Shown: positions 1 to 12,127 of the stretch, piece by piece
Position numbering within the stretch: position 1 is the stretch's first letter
How the letters are laid out: every line of letters begins with the position of its first letter
Assembly (NCBI GenBank): GCA_964613215.1
Contig: CAZTHK010000019.1
Location: 3,893-67,892 of the forward strand
Reading direction: 5' to 3'
DNA length: 64,000 nucleotides
Source: CAZTHK01 sp964613215
Lineage (GTDB): Bacteria; Krumholzibacteriota; Krumholzibacteriia; Krumholzibacteriales; CAZTHK01
Made by a program: the position numbers and the translations under genes
The notes under the pieces: model-generated
Database searches by the model: none
Seen by the model: the letters and a program-made list of their open reading frames with translations, nothing else
Told to the model about the DNA's origin: nothing

Positions 1-25
1 TCCCGCTTGATAATGAGGTTCCGGA

Positions 26-1312
26 TTGACCAGGATAACTGGAAACTTAATTATACTGATACTTTTTTTTGCTCTTAGCTTCGGGTTCTTTCACCAGTCC
101 GCCAACAACGGTTTCTGGCACGGAGACGACTTCATCGCCCTCCGTCACAACCTGGAGATGCTGGAGGGAAGTGCTTCGGTATTCTCCACCGGGCACCCTT
201 ATAAATTCCAGCCGCTGATTTACCTTATCTATCATCTCCTCTTCTCTCTCTTCAGGTTCAACGCCGGCGGCTATCTAATAGTCAATATCTTTCTGCACGG
301 ATTCAACTCCTTCCTGGTATTCATTCTGGTCAACACACTGCTGCGGGACAGGACGGTAGCGCTGGTGTCGAGCCTTCTTTTCCTTTTCACGGTGGGCAAT
401 TACGGCAAATCGGTGATGATAATGTCCGGCATGGAGGACCTGGTTATCACCACCCTCACCCTGCTTACCATGATATTCTACTTCAGGAACGAGCTGCAGA
501 GCAGAGGCACGGTTGCCTCTCCCCTGTTTCTTCTCACCTTCATCTTCTTCACCATGACCATGCTTATCCGTAGCACCAGCTTCTCCATCATAGGAGCTTT
601 CCTGGCTTTCAACTACATCTTCAGAACTAAGAGCAGAAAGCATATCCTCAGTTCCGACTTCATCTTACTCACCCTGATAGCCATAGCGTCCCTGATCGTT
701 AAAATGACCGTCTATCGCTACAACCCCACATTCTACACTACTTACCCGGGCCCATTCGTGTACGTCTACTACGCGGTCAAGAATGTATTCAACTACCTGG
801 TAAGGATGGTATTTCCCATTCATACCTCCCACCTGGTATCGGGGGCGGGGCCCTTCGTGCGATTCGTCTACTCATTCGCCACCACCATCAGGATACTTAT
901 CGCACTGACCATAGTCTCCTATTCGGTCTTCGGGTTCATCTTCGGCAACCGGACCATCAGGTTCTTCATCGCCTGGACCTACATCATGGTTCTTCCCTTC
1001 TGCCTCTTCCAGTTTCCCTCCGACTGGCTCAACATCCGCCATCTCTACCTGGTGTCGGCGGGTTTTACCACCGTAATCGCGGCCGGGGCGGTGTACTGCT
1101 CCCGCCTTATCTCCCATCACCGGTTCAGACGGTTCATCCCCTTCGTGGTGCCGGTATTCTTCATCATCCTGGCCAGATTCATAGTAAGCCAGCTGGACAC
1201 CAGCTATGAGAACAAGGCCGCCGACAAAAAAACCCTCAACTACAAGGAGGAACTGGTGGAGGATTTTCAGAATGTTACTCTAAAGGATGGAAAGCTTACC
1301 CTGAAGCGGTAG
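26..1312 (+). CDS. Polytopic membrane protein, possibly GT-C glycosyltransferase-like
   Basis: This 428-residue protein has about ten hydrophobic segments and a hydrophobic N-terminus that can act as a signal anchor. Early in the first external loop (about residues 31-36) it has W-H-G-D-D-F. An acidic Asp-Asp pair at this place is typical of GT-C fold membrane glycosyltransferases (ArnT/PMT-like), which transfer sugars from polyprenyl carriers on the outer face of the membrane. The family assignment rests only on this pair and the topology. The start is TTG at 26, because the frame is closed by TGA at 14-16 and a GAGG lies 7 bases before the TTG. It converges with hflX. The C-terminal 40 residues are hydrophilic. 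It may belong to an operon that begins before the window. Confidence 0.6.
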   Translation: MTRITGNLIILILFFALSFGFFHQSANNGFWHGDDFIALRHNLEMLEGSASVFSTGHPYKFQPLIYLIYHLLFSLFRFNAGGYLIVNIFLHGFNSFLVFILVNTLLRDRTVALVSSLLFLFTVGNYGKSVMIMSGMEDLVITTLTLLTMIFYFRNELQSRGTVASPLFLLTFIFFTMTMLIRSTSFSIIGAFLAFNYIFRTKSRKHILSSDFILLTLIAIASLIVKMTVYRYNPTFYTTYPGPFVYVYYAVKNVFNYLVRMVFPIHTSHLVSGAGPFVRFVYSFATTIRILIALTIVSYSVFGFIFGNRTIRFFIAWTYIMVLPFCLFQFPSDWLNIRHLYLVSAGFTTVIAAGAVYCSRLISHHRFRRFIPFVVPVFFIILARFIVSQLDTSYENKAADKKTLNYKEELVEDFQNVTLKDGKLTLKR

Positions 1313-1345
1313 CTTTCCCCGTTTTACCGGCTGTGATACCGGTGG

Positions 1346-2701
1346 TCAGCCTGCTCCGTAGCCCCTCTCGGGCAGGTCCCTTCCCAGCGGTTTGAGCCGC
1401 ACTGTCATCCTGCCCTCCAGCAACTCCAGATACTTGCGGGGCACTCTTACCTGGAATATCATCAGGGTATCCCTGTTCTCCCTGCTGAAAACATGGGAGA
1501 GGCTCTCCACCATCTCTATACCCCTGCCATCCTCGGCGGAGACCTCCACCTCGGCATAGACAGAACCCTTCTCCATATGATACCGGATAGCCTCCAGAAG
1601 CCGGTCCACACCCGCCCCGGTGGCGGCGCTTATCTGAATGGAGTCGGGGTAATCACTGCTGATATTCTCCCGGGCGGTGGCGGTGCCGATAAGATCCGTC
1701 TTGTTTATCACCAGCAGGGTGGGTATGTGGACACCCTCCCTGTTTTCCATATGGCGCCCGGAGAGTATGTCTTCCAGAACACTGTTGACCGTCTTTATCC
1801 GGTGTTGATATCCCTCCCTGGAAACATCGGCGATATGCAGCAGCAAATCCGCCTCCCTTACATCCATAAGGGTGGCCCTGAAACTGGCCACCAGGTGAGG
1901 GGGCAGCTTCCTGATAAACCCGATGGTATCGGTCAGAAGAAACTCTGTGCCGTCTTCCCCCTCCACCCGCCGGGTGGTTGAATCCAGGGTGGAAAACAGC
2001 TGGTTGCTCTCCTTTACCCTGCTTCCGGCCAGCCGGTTCATAAGGGTGGACTTGCCCGCATTGGTGTATCCCACCAGGGTTACTCCGAAAAGCTTTCTCC
2101 GCTTCTTCCTGCGCTCACCGGCCTGCTTGTTGATCTCCTCCAGCTCCGCCTTCAGCCTGGCTATCCTCTCTCTCACCCTGCGCCGGTCAGCCTCCAGCTG
2201 CTTCTCACCCGGCCCCCTGGTCCCTATTCCCCCCGCCTGCCTGGAGAGATGGTCCCACAGTCTTCTCAATCTGGGCAGGGCATACCGCAGCTGGGCGATT
2301 TCAACCTGCAGCTTGGCCTGTTTGGTTCTGGCGTGGCGGGAGAAGATATCCAGAATCAGCTCGGTCCTGTCTATCACATTAACACCCAGGCGCTTCTCCA
2401 CATTCCTGGCCTGGGCGGGTGTGAGGTCGTCGTCGAATATCACCAGGTTGATATCCCCCTCCGAAACCTTCCTGGAAAGCTCATTCATCTTCCCTCCCCC
2501 GATGTAGGTGGTACCATCCACCCTGGTGCGGTTCTGCATCATCCTGCCGGCCACCTCGGCGCCGGCGGAATTGGCCAGCATCTCCAGTTCATCCAGATTC
2601 TCCAGCTCCAGCTTTCTGTTCCTCTCCGGCAGGGTAACACCTACCAGGCAGGCAACCTCGTCAGGCTCTCGCTGTGAAGGAATGTAGAACGATTTTTTCA
2701 C
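1346..2701 (-). CDS. hflX: GTPase HflX
   Basis: HflX is a ribosome-associated GTPase of the Obg-HflX superfamily; known members split stalled or heat-damaged 70S ribosomes. The 451-residue length is normal. The N-terminal HflX domain is followed by a glycine-rich, basic coiled-coil linker with the family signature G-G-I-G-T-R-G-P-G-E-K-Q-L-E. The GTPase domain has G1 GYTNAGKST, G3 DTIGF and G4 NKTD. The start is GTG at 2701; its first bases overlap the TGA of the upstream gene (GTGA), so translation is probably coupled to that gene. It is the last gene of the dnaA-to-hflX minus-strand series. It ends 33 bases from the converging membrane-protein gene, with only a weak 5-base stem (ACCGG/CCGGT) between them. 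Confidence 0.95.
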   Translation of the reverse strand: MKKSFYIPSQREPDEVACLVGVTLPERNRKLELENLDELEMLANSAGAEVAGRMMQNRTRVDGTTYIGGGKMNELSRKVSEGDINLVIFDDDLTPAQARNVEKRLGVNVIDRTELILDIFSRHARTKQAKLQVEIAQLRYALPRLRRLWDHLSRQAGGIGTRGPGEKQLEADRRRVRERIARLKAELEEINKQAGERRKKRRKLFGVTLVGYTNAGKSTLMNRLAGSRVKESNQLFSTLDSTTRRVEGEDGTEFLLTDTIGFIRKLPPHLVASFRATLMDVREADLLLHIADVSREGYQHRIKTVNSVLEDILSGRHMENREGVHIPTLLVINKTDLIGTATARENISSDYPDSIQISAATGAGVDRLLEAIRYHMEKGSVYAEVEVSAEDGRGIEMVESLSHVFSRENRDTLMIFQVRVPRKYLELLEGRMTVRLKPLGRDLPERGYGAG

Positions 2702-4476
2702 CTTAGAAGGATCACCCTCTTGGTCACAGATTTGTCCCCTATCTGAAGCCTGCAGTAATAGACCCCCGGCGCCACCTTCCTGCCCCCCTCATCGATGCCG
2801 TTCCAGCTGAACATGTAATCTCCCGGAGGCAGAAAATCCTTCTCCATCACCTCATACACCAGATGGCCCTCGATGTTGTATACCTTAACCGAACTGTGCC
2901 GGTAATTTGCCGGCCCGGAGCTTTCCTTCAACCCCCCGGAGATATCCCCTGAAACCATCAGGTTGATATTAAGATTCTCTATGAAGGGATTGGGAAAGAG
3001 CTGAAGGTGCCGGGAGGGAAGCTGCCCGGGGGATATCATTTCTTCTGATTTCATCGCCGTTATATCTTCTTCTGTAATTGTGGCGGCAAATATGGTCCCC
3101 TCCCCCAGCTGTCCCTCTATATCCAACGGCTTGCCCCTATCCAGCAGGCTCTGATCCACAGGCACCAGTATCTTGCTTCCCATCTTCTTGTATGTGCTGA
3201 TCAGCTCCTCTCCCAGTTTGAGCCACTCCAACTTCTCCTCCCTCAATTCTTCGCCCAGATTCACCGCTGCAGCCGTTCTCTTCTCCCCCCTTGCCCAGAA
3301 GGATGCCGGAGTTACCTCGAGCTTTCTGAGCACCGCCTGCCTGGCCGGCAATACCCATCTGATATCCCTGCCATCCCTGTCCGTCACCCCCCGGTATGTC
3401 AACACGAGATACTTGATATTTCTCTTAAGCTCAGCAATTCCGTTGCCGGAAACCACCGCCCAATCCACCTCTATCCTCTCCCCGGGATAAAATTCCTGTA
3501 TACCCCCCAGGTGGTAAACCACTGACATTTCCCCTTCCACCCATTCCTCTGTCACATCCGGGACCAAACCCTCATCTTCGATTCGTGACCACAATGAATC
3601 AACCTGATCCACTCCGCCGCCGACCATAACTCCCCTTATCTTCCCTTCCCCGCTTTTCGGGAACCTTACCCCCAGAGGAACTATCCCCTCCATATAATCC
3701 CTGTCATCCCCCTGCCGGGAAACCGCCACCTGCAGCGTCCGGCCCCCTCCATCCTCATCATCACCGGTGGTCATCCATCCCCATCTGCAGCTGCCTTTAT
3801 CTTTATTGCCAGTTTCCTGATCACTCCGAATTCCCCCCCTGAGTATTATCTCCATATCCAATAATTTGCCGCTCCCCCGATCCGCATTCCCCCGGTTCTC
3901 CAGGATGGTAGTGAAACCTGTAAAATCATCAACGTGACTGTAATCCCACCGGTAACTCTTCTGAAGCACTCTTAAGCCCCACCGCTGATTCTCAAGCCTG
4001 ACCACAGTCATCCTGTTTCCTATGGCTTCGAAGTCCTCATCTATCATTCCATCCCCGTCGTTGTCCAGGCCATCCGGCTCCTCCTCATTTATCCGTCCAT
4101 CCCCGTCATCATCCTTCCGGGGGGAGGGATACCTTCTTCCTCCGGGGCAGCCCCTGCGGATCTTCCCGCTCTCATATCCGGTAACTGCCTGTTTGAATTC
4201 CCCGCAGTTAAGCAGTTCCGGTTCCTCTCTCCCCTCCCCGGTGAACCTCAGAATGATTTCACCTGTCATCAGACAGCGGTAATCCTCATTCGTTTCCCAC
4301 CCCGTCCACCTCTGCAAATTCCCCTCATTTACCTCTGCCATCTGACCCGAGAGGGGGGTGTTAATAGTGGTGTCGGTGCTGTCATCCCCCCGGGCACCGC
4401 CGCCGTATCCGGAGGCGGCTACTACGGCCAGGAGTGCGACCATCATCATTGTTCTATGTGATATCAGTTTCTTCAT
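2698..4476 (-). CDS. Secreted protein with calcium-loop repeats and C-terminal sorting-like domain
   Basis: This protein has 592 residues when started at the ATG at 4476, which has GGAGAGG upstream and is followed by a classic signal peptide (MKKLISHRTMMMVALLAVVAASG). A longer frame exists but would hide the signal peptide. Around residues 120-150 there are two calcium-binding-type loops of thrombospondin-3/EF-hand kind (DDDGDGRINEEEPDG, then DNDGDGMIDED). The middle is beta-rich and unrecognised. The last 90 residues form a FlgD-like beta-sandwich that begins at L-F-P-N-P-F, contains a W-N-G-I-D-E-G-G-R-K-V-A-P-G-V-Y-Y-C-R core and ends in T-K-R-V-I-L-L-R. Such ends act as type IX sorting or cell-surface anchoring signals in FCB bacteria. 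The gene starts 35 bases after gyrA and its stop overlaps the hflX start, so it is probably co-transcribed with gyrase. The function is unknown. Confidence 0.75.
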   Translation of the reverse strand: MKKLISHRTMMMVALLAVVAASGYGGGARGDDSTDTTINTPLSGQMAEVNEGNLQRWTGWETNEDYRCLMTGEIILRFTGEGREEPELLNCGEFKQAVTGYESGKIRRGCPGGRRYPSPRKDDDGDGRINEEEPDGLDNDGDGMIDEDFEAIGNRMTVVRLENQRWGLRVLQKSYRWDYSHVDDFTGFTTILENRGNADRGSGKLLDMEIILRGGIRSDQETGNKDKGSCRWGWMTTGDDEDGGGRTLQVAVSRQGDDRDYMEGIVPLGVRFPKSGEGKIRGVMVGGGVDQVDSLWSRIEDEGLVPDVTEEWVEGEMSVVYHLGGIQEFYPGERIEVDWAVVSGNGIAELKRNIKYLVLTYRGVTDRDGRDIRWVLPARQAVLRKLEVTPASFWARGEKRTAAAVNLGEELREEKLEWLKLGEELISTYKKMGSKILVPVDQSLLDRGKPLDIEGQLGEGTIFAATITEEDITAMKSEEMISPGQLPSRHLQLFPNPFIENLNINLMVSGDISGGLKESSGPANYRHSSVKVYNIEGHLVYEVMEKDFLPPGDYMFSWNGIDEGGRKVAPGVYYCRLQIGDKSVTKRVILLR

Positions 4477-4511
4477 ATTGATTGACCTCTCCGGGGATAA
4501 CTTCCATCCGG

Positions 4512-6998
4512 TCAATCGCCGGATTTCTCGTTTTCCCCGTTGTCCTTCTCCCCTTCGGGGCCACATTCACTATCCTCCTCTCCGGCCACCAGAGCCACAC
4601 CTACCACCTTATCCTCCTGGTTGAGATTGATCACCTTCACCCCCTGGGCCTGGCGCTTCATGCTTCTTATCCCCGCCACCTCACACCTTATTACCATGCC
4701 CAGCTTGGTAATCATCATGAATTCATCACTCTCCAGCACCTCTTTTATGGTAACCAGCTCTCCATTCCTTCCCCGGGTAGGTATACACTTCACTCCCATC
4801 CCTCCCCTTCTGATATTACGGAACTCACCTATGCTGGTCCTCTTTCCATACCCATTCTCGGTGATAGCCAGAAGATCGGTGTCCCGCTTAACTACCACCA
4901 TATTCACAATACTGTCGTCCCCGTCCAGCTTGGTTCCCTTCACCCCCATGGTATTCCTTGCCATGGGACGTACCTCCTCCTCGCTGAACCTGATAGCATA
5001 TCCCTTCCGCTTGGCCAGAATAATATCGTCATTCCCGGAGGTATGCTCCACTGCTACCAGCTGATCGCCCTTATTGAGCTTTATGGCATAGATTCCGTCA
5101 CTGCGGGGATGGGAGTAGGCGGACAGGTGGGTCTTCTTGACCATCCCCCTCCTGGTAGCCATCATCAGATAGGAGTCCTCCTCGAAGTCGCTTACCGGGA
5201 CAAAGGCGGAAATTTTCTCATTCCTGGACAGCTGCAGCAGGTTGACAATGGCCTTCCCCCTGGCCAGCCTGCCCCCCCGGGGTATCTCGTGGACCTTCAG
5301 CCAGAAGACGTTCCCCTGGTCGGTGAAGAAGAGTATATAGCTGTGGGTGGAGGCAATGAACAGATGCTCCACAAAGTCCTCCTCCTTCATCCCCAGCCCT
5401 GTAATTCCCTTGCCTCCCCTCTTCTGTCTTCTGTAAGTGCCGGTGCGAATTCTCTTTATATAGCCGGTGTGGGTTATGGTTATGATCATATCCTCTTCGG
5501 CGATCAGGTCCTCCAGCTCGAATTCACCCTCCTCCTCTATTATTTCGGTTCTCCTGGGGTCGGAGAACTTGTCACGAACTTCTTCCAGCTCCTCCCGGAT
5601 TATACCCAGGAGCCTCTCCCTGCTCTCCAGCACCGACCTGTAATACTCTATCTTCTTGATCAGATCGAGGTATTCCTCCTCTATCTTCTTCCTCTCCAGG
5701 CCGGTCAGCCTCTGCAGCTTCATGTCCAGTATCGCCTGAGCCTGGACCTCGGTCAGCTGGAACCGTTCCATCAGCCCCGTTCTGGCCTTTTTGGGTGACG
5801 GACTCTTCTTGATCAGCTCCACCACCTCATCGATATTATCCAGGGCTATCTTATAACCCTCCAGGATGTGCGCCCTCTCCTCGGCCCGCCTGAGTTCATA
5901 CTGGATTCTGCGGGTTACCACCTCTTCGCGGTGCTTGAGAAAGAGCTGCATCATCTCCCTCAGATTCATTCTCTTCGGCCTCAGCCGGTCGAGGGCCACC
6001 ATGTTCATTCCGAAGGTGGTCTGAAGCTGGGTCAGGGAGAAGAGGCGGTTCAGCACCACCTTGGGGTAGGCATCCCTCTTCAGCTCAATTACTATCCTCA
6101 TCCCCTCCTTGTCGGACTCATCCCGGATATCCCTTATCTCCTTTATCTTTCCGTCCCTTACCAGGGCGGCTACCTTCTCTATAATGGCAGCCTTGCTGGT
6201 CTGATAGGGGATCTCCGTGACCACGATGTTTTCCTTGCCCTTCTTGACACTCTCTATATTTGCCCTGGCCCGGAGGGTGACCTTCCCCTTACCGGTCAGA
6301 TAGGCTTCATTTATTCCCCGGGTTCCGTATATTATCCCCCCGGTGGGAAAATCAGGTCCGGATACCTTCCCTATCAACTCCCGCTCTGATATGTCGGGAT
6401 TTTCCAGCAACGCCATAAGGCCATCCACTATCTCTCCCAGGTTATGGGGCGGGATATTGGTGGCCATCCCCACCGCTATACCGGATGCTCCGTTGATCAG
6501 CAGGTTGGGCAGCTTGGAGGGCAGCACCAGGGCCATCTGGAGGGTGCCGTCGTAGTTGAGGCCGAACTCCACCGTCTCCTTATCCAGGTCCTCCAGCAGC
6601 AGCTCGGCCATCTCCGTCATCCTCGCCTCGGTATACCTCTCCGCCGCAGCCGGATCCCCGTCGATGGATCCGAAGTTGCCCTGGCCATCCACCAGGGGAT
6701 ACCTCATGGAGAAATCCTGAGCCATCCTCACCAGTGCGTCGTACACCGCCGCAGTTCCGTGGGGATGATAGTTACCGGTTACATCACCGGCCACCTTGGC
6801 AGATTTTCGGAATGGCCTGTTGTGGGCAAGATTGAGGTCGTTCATGGCCAGAAGAATCCTTCTGTGGACCGGTTTCAAACCATCCCTCACGTCCGGCAGG
6901 GCTCTGGAGACGATTACACTCATGGAGTAATCTATATAGCTCTTCTTCATCTCCTCTTCGATAGCCACCGGTATCACACGCTGTCTCTCAATATCCAT
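4512..6998 (-). CDS. gyrA: DNA gyrase subunit A
   Basis: GyrA is the breakage-reunion subunit of gyrase, which introduces negative supercoils with GyrB. At 828 residues it is a normal length. The catalytic tyrosine is Y122 in E-R-Y-T-E-A-R. The C-terminal wrapping domain carries the GyrA box (K-R-G-G-K-G near residue 530), which separates it from ParC. The tail is acidic. In the quinolone-resistance region the sequence is [10 protein letters not shown], so the position equal to E. coli Ser83 is Ala. The start is ATG at 6998 with AGAGGAGG eleven bases before it. It follows gyrB by 80 bases and is followed after 35 bases by a secreted-protein gene. Confidence 0.98.
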   Translation of the reverse strand: MDIERQRVIPVAIEEEMKKSYIDYSMSVIVSRALPDVRDGLKPVHRRILLAMNDLNLAHNRPFRKSAKVAGDVTGNYHPHGTAAVYDALVRMAQDFSMRYPLVDGQGNFGSIDGDPAAAERYTEARMTEMAELLLEDLDKETVEFGLNYDGTLQMALVLPSKLPNLLINGASGIAVGMATNIPPHNLGEIVDGLMALLENPDISERELIGKVSGPDFPTGGIIYGTRGINEAYLTGKGKVTLRARANIESVKKGKENIVVTEIPYQTSKAAIIEKVAALVRDGKIKEIRDIRDESDKEGMRIVIELKRDAYPKVVLNRLFSLTQLQTTFGMNMVALDRLRPKRMNLREMMQLFLKHREEVVTRRIQYELRRAEERAHILEGYKIALDNIDEVVELIKKSPSPKKARTGLMERFQLTEVQAQAILDMKLQRLTGLERKKIEEEYLDLIKKIEYYRSVLESRERLLGIIREELEEVRDKFSDPRRTEIIEEEGEFELEDLIAEEDMIITITHTGYIKRIRTGTYRRQKRGGKGITGLGMKEEDFVEHLFIASTHSYILFFTDQGNVFWLKVHEIPRGGRLARGKAIVNLLQLSRNEKISAFVPVSDFEEDSYLMMATRRGMVKKTHLSAYSHPRSDGIYAIKLNKGDQLVAVEHTSGNDDIILAKRKGYAIRFSEEEVRPMARNTMGVKGTKLDGDDSIVNMVVVKRDTDLLAITENGYGKRTSIGEFRNIRRGGMGVKCIPTRGRNGELVTIKEVLESDEFMMITKLGMVIRCEVAGIRSMKRQAQGVKVINLNQEDKVVGVALVAGEEDSECGPEGEKDNGENEKSGD

Positions 6999-7078
6999 CT
7001 ATGGAATCCTCCTCTTAAATCTCCCCCATCATCCAGCGGGGTTATATTGCTATCACGGGGATACAGCCGGTACTCCCG

Positions 7079-9297
<2,219 letters not shown>

Positions 9298-9450
9298 CTC
9301 TTAAAACTCGCTCCCGCTATATTAATCAATTCTATACCTAGCTCAAGTAAAATAAAATAAAAATACGCCCCGGCCGGCAACACTGCTCCCTTATATATCA
9401 TATTAAAATTAGCTCCCCTCTGGCAAACATGTTTTCCCCCCCGCCGCCTT
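9298..9450. other. recF to dciA-like intergenic gap
   Basis: This is 153 bases without a gene inside an otherwise tightly packed minus-strand series. The plus strand is rich in A and T at 9330-9360 (runs of TAAAATAAAATAAAAAT). No convincing hairpin terminator was seen. It could hold an internal promoter for dciA-gyrB-gyrA, but no clear minus-10 and minus-35 pair stands out. Confidence 0.4.
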
Positions 9451-10545
9451 TCACACTGTTATGCTGAATTCGCCATCCTCTACGGTAAATAACGCGGCTT
9501 GATCATTTCCCGCCCATCTCTCCTCCATCCTGGGGGTGGTAGCCACCACCTGATACCTCCCTCTCAGCAACTCCCCCATCCTTTCCGCCACCCGGTCATC
9601 CAGCTCAGAGTATACGTCATCCATCAGCAATACCGGCCTCTCTCCCCTCTCCCCCGCAATTACATCCGCCTGTGCTATCTTCATCAGCATCGCAGTCAAC
9701 CTCTTCCTCCCCCGCGATCCATACTTCCTCATGGATACATCCTCCTCCCTTATCCTTATATCATCCCGGTGAGGCCCCACCACGGAGTATCCCTTCTCTA
9801 TCTCCTCCCCCTCCGCTTCCTTCAACCTGTCCCTGAACTCCTCCCCGTCTTCACTCCGGAAGGATGAGCGATAATCCATTACCAGCTCCCCCTCCCCCGC
9901 CATCTCCCGGTAGAGCTTCTTTACCCGGCGGGCAATCATATCCAGGATCTTTCTCCTCCCCCTTGCTATAACAACCCCCCGGTCGGCCATTATGCCGTTG
10001 AGCGATTTCAGAACCCCCCTGTCCCCCCCTTCCCGGTCCAGGATCTTGAGCACCCTGTTCTTCTGCTTCAGCGCCCTCCGGTAGCCTTTCAGTCCGGCCA
10101 GAAACTCTCCGGAAACCTGAGCAGCTGCATAATCGATATATCTTCTTCTCAGGGCCGGAGCTCCCGAAACAATCTCGATATCCTCAGGGACAAATATAAC
10201 CGTCGGCACCGCTCCGATTATATCAGAGAGCAGCGGCAACCTCTCTCCGTCGATCTTCGCCCTGACTCTCCCCCCCCTCTCCCTGCTTACCTCCAACAAC
10301 AGCTTCACCCCTTCATCCCTCTCCCCCTCCATACCCATATACATATATTCCTCACCGAACTTCACCACCTCATCGCTGCTCCTGGTCCTGAAGGACCTGC
10401 CGATGGAGAAAAAATGCATCGCTTCAACCAGGTTGGTCTTGCCCTGCGAGTTCCGGCCCCTTACCAGATTGTAATGCCTGGAGAGACGGAGATCAGCCCT
10501 TTCTATATTTCTGAAATTTTCTATTCTTATCCTGCGAATAATCAC
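9451..10545 (-). CDS. recF: DNA replication and repair protein RecF
   Basis: RecF is an SMC-like ATPase that helps RecO and RecR load RecA at single-strand gaps. The 364 residues are normal for the family. Walker A is G-R-N-S-Q-G-K-T-N near residues 31-39. The N-terminus is typical (I-E-N-F-R-N). Walker B and the signature region are L-L-M-D-D-V-Y-S-E-L-D near residue 310. The start is GTG at 10545. The gene follows dnaN after 34 bases in the conserved dnaA-dnaN-recF order. Confidence 0.96.
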   Translation of the reverse strand: MIIRRIRIENFRNIERADLRLSRHYNLVRGRNSQGKTNLVEAMHFFSIGRSFRTRSSDEVVKFGEEYMYMGMEGERDEGVKLLLEVSRERGGRVRAKIDGERLPLLSDIIGAVPTVIFVPEDIEIVSGAPALRRRYIDYAAAQVSGEFLAGLKGYRRALKQKNRVLKILDREGGDRGVLKSLNGIMADRGVVIARGRRKILDMIARRVKKLYREMAGEGELVMDYRSSFRSEDGEEFRDRLKEAEGEEIEKGYSVVGPHRDDIRIREEDVSMRKYGSRGRKRLTAMLMKIAQADVIAGERGERPVLLMDDVYSELDDRVAERMGELLRGRYQVVATTPRMEERWAGNDQAALFTVEDGEFSITV

Positions 10546-10579
10546 GTCCGGTCACCGGTGTTACTATTCCGGTCCGGGG

Positions 10580-11686
10580 CTAGGTTATTCGGAGGGGCAT
10601 TATTATGCACATCTGCCTCATCTCCCCGGCTTCCTCACATGGTTTTATCACACCCGCATTATCCGGCCTGTCCAGCAGCAGTAATATCTCTTCGGAATCC
10701 ATACTCTTCAGGATATCTCCCAGGTAGGCGGCATTGTAGGCTAAATCCATCGGCTCGGATGAATAATTAGCTTCTACCTCCTCCTTTGCTTCACCCAGCT
10801 CCTGAGAACTGACCTTAAGGATAATCTTGTCCTGCTGGAGTGAGAACACCACCTGATGGGTCAGGGTGTCCGAAAGTATGGCCACCCTCCTGGTAGCCTC
10901 ATCGAGCAGCTCCCTGTTGACCACCACTTCCTTATCATTCTGGCCGGGGATGACCTTCTCATAGTTGGGATAGGGACCCTCCAGCAAGCGGGAGAAAATA
11001 GTGGTCTGGCCGGTGCTGAATCGGATATTATTCTCCCCCACGTTTATCTCCACTTTCTTTTCATCCCCGGTGTAGGACTTAAGCATAGTCAGAGCTTTGG
11101 GTGGAACTATTACACTCATCTTCTCCATCTCCCCAAGTTCCTGATCCACCTCCACCCTGGCCAGGCGGTGACCGTCGGTGGAGACCATATTCAACCCCCT
11201 GGATGATACCTCCCATAATACTCCGCCCATGGCCGGTCTGGTCAGATCCCTCGAAACAGCATACCCTGTTTTATCTATCAGCCGGTTCAATATTTCCGGA
11301 TCCACCCTGAAGGCGGCCTTCTCCTTCTGCTCCGGAAACCGGGGAAAGTCCTCCGGATCTCTTCCATTAACGGTGAACCGGCTCTTTCCGCACTGGATGG
11401 TTAAATGCTGATTATCTGAATCAAGGGTGACATTCTCTCCTGAAAGAGACCTGACTATCTCCGCTGTCTTCTTTGCGGGTGCTGCAATCCTTCCGCTGTC
11501 CCCCACCGTTCCCTCGACCCCGGAGGTGACCGATATGTCAAGGTCTGTTGCAGAAAACCTCACTTCGCCATCTTCAGCAGATATTAGGACGGTGGACAGT
11601 ATCGGCATGGTTGTCTTGGCCGGCACAACGCTCGAAATTGCACTTATCTTTTTGTTCAGTTCCCTTAGAGGTACTTCTATCCTCAC
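10580..11686 (-). CDS. dnaN: DNA polymerase III beta subunit (sliding clamp)
   Basis: DnaN forms the ring-shaped dimer that tethers DNA polymerase III to DNA. The 368 residues have the three-domain clamp layout. Typical clamp segments include P-A-K-T-T-M-P-I-L-S near residue 22, F-S-A-T-D-L-D-I near residue 58 and S-T-D-G-H-R-L-A near residue 170. The C-terminal M-I-I/M-P-L-R type ending is also clamp-like (I-M-P-L-R-I-T). The start is GTG at 11686, chosen because AAAGGAGG lies just upstream and the N-terminus M-R-I-E-V-P is clamp-like. It is separated from dnaA by 441 bases, more than usual. Confidence 0.97.
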   Translation of the reverse strand: MRIEVPLRELNKKISAISSVVPAKTTMPILSTVLISAEDGEVRFSATDLDISVTSGVEGTVGDSGRIAAPAKKTAEIVRSLSGENVTLDSDNQHLTIQCGKSRFTVNGRDPEDFPRFPEQKEKAAFRVDPEILNRLIDKTGYAVSRDLTRPAMGGVLWEVSSRGLNMVSTDGHRLARVEVDQELGEMEKMSVIVPPKALTMLKSYTGDEKKVEINVGENNIRFSTGQTTIFSRLLEGPYPNYEKVIPGQNDKEVVVNRELLDEATRRVAILSDTLTHQVVFSLQQDKIILKVSSQELGEAKEEVEANYSSEPMDLAYNAAYLGDILKSMDSEEILLLLDRPDNAGVIKPCEEAGEMRQMCIIMPLRIT

Positions 11687-12127
11687 CCTCTACCTCCTTT
11701 ACTCTGACATAACATTTTATCAAACTGCAGAATTCGATAATAATGCACCGGGTGATTCTCTTCAAGAGATAAAAAGCATCATGCTGGTCAAATTTTTTAT
11801 AAACTCATCTACCGGATCTTCATACCCGGGGACAGACACCGGAGCATATATGGCTACCCGGTTAAACCGGCACCGCACCGGAGATATTAACAGTATAATA
11901 TCTACTGATACCTAATATATAAATTATTAGTAGTAGAAGAAGAGGATGTTGAAATGTTGAAAGGCTGAGAAGTCGCTTTGAAATATGGCAGGGTAGAGAA
12001 GAATAACATGTTGAAAAAGTGTGGAATAAAAGAGAGTTTTATTCAATGGGATATGATACTGACAGCCGCCCACATGAAATCCACACCAAGATGTGGAAAA
12101 GATCGAAGGGGTTTAAGTGGTAGGGGA
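11687..12127. other. dnaA-dnaN intergenic region with weak DnaA-box-like sites
   Basis: This is 441 bases without a gene between dnaA (ending at 12128) and dnaN. It is A+T-richer than its surroundings. It contains sites resembling DnaA boxes: AAATCCACA at 12077-12085, TGTGGAAAA at 12092-12100 and TGTGGAATA at 12020-12028, each one or two bases from TTATCCACA or its complement. It must hold the dnaN promoter unless dnaN is read from dnaA. A second, weaker half of a split origin is possible. Confidence 0.45.

Noticed and set aside
4482..5798. Long open frames opposite gyrA, gyrB, hflX, rsmG, mnmG and other core genes
   Set aside because: They are mirror frames caused by high G+C content and biased codons; all lie opposite well-identified genes.
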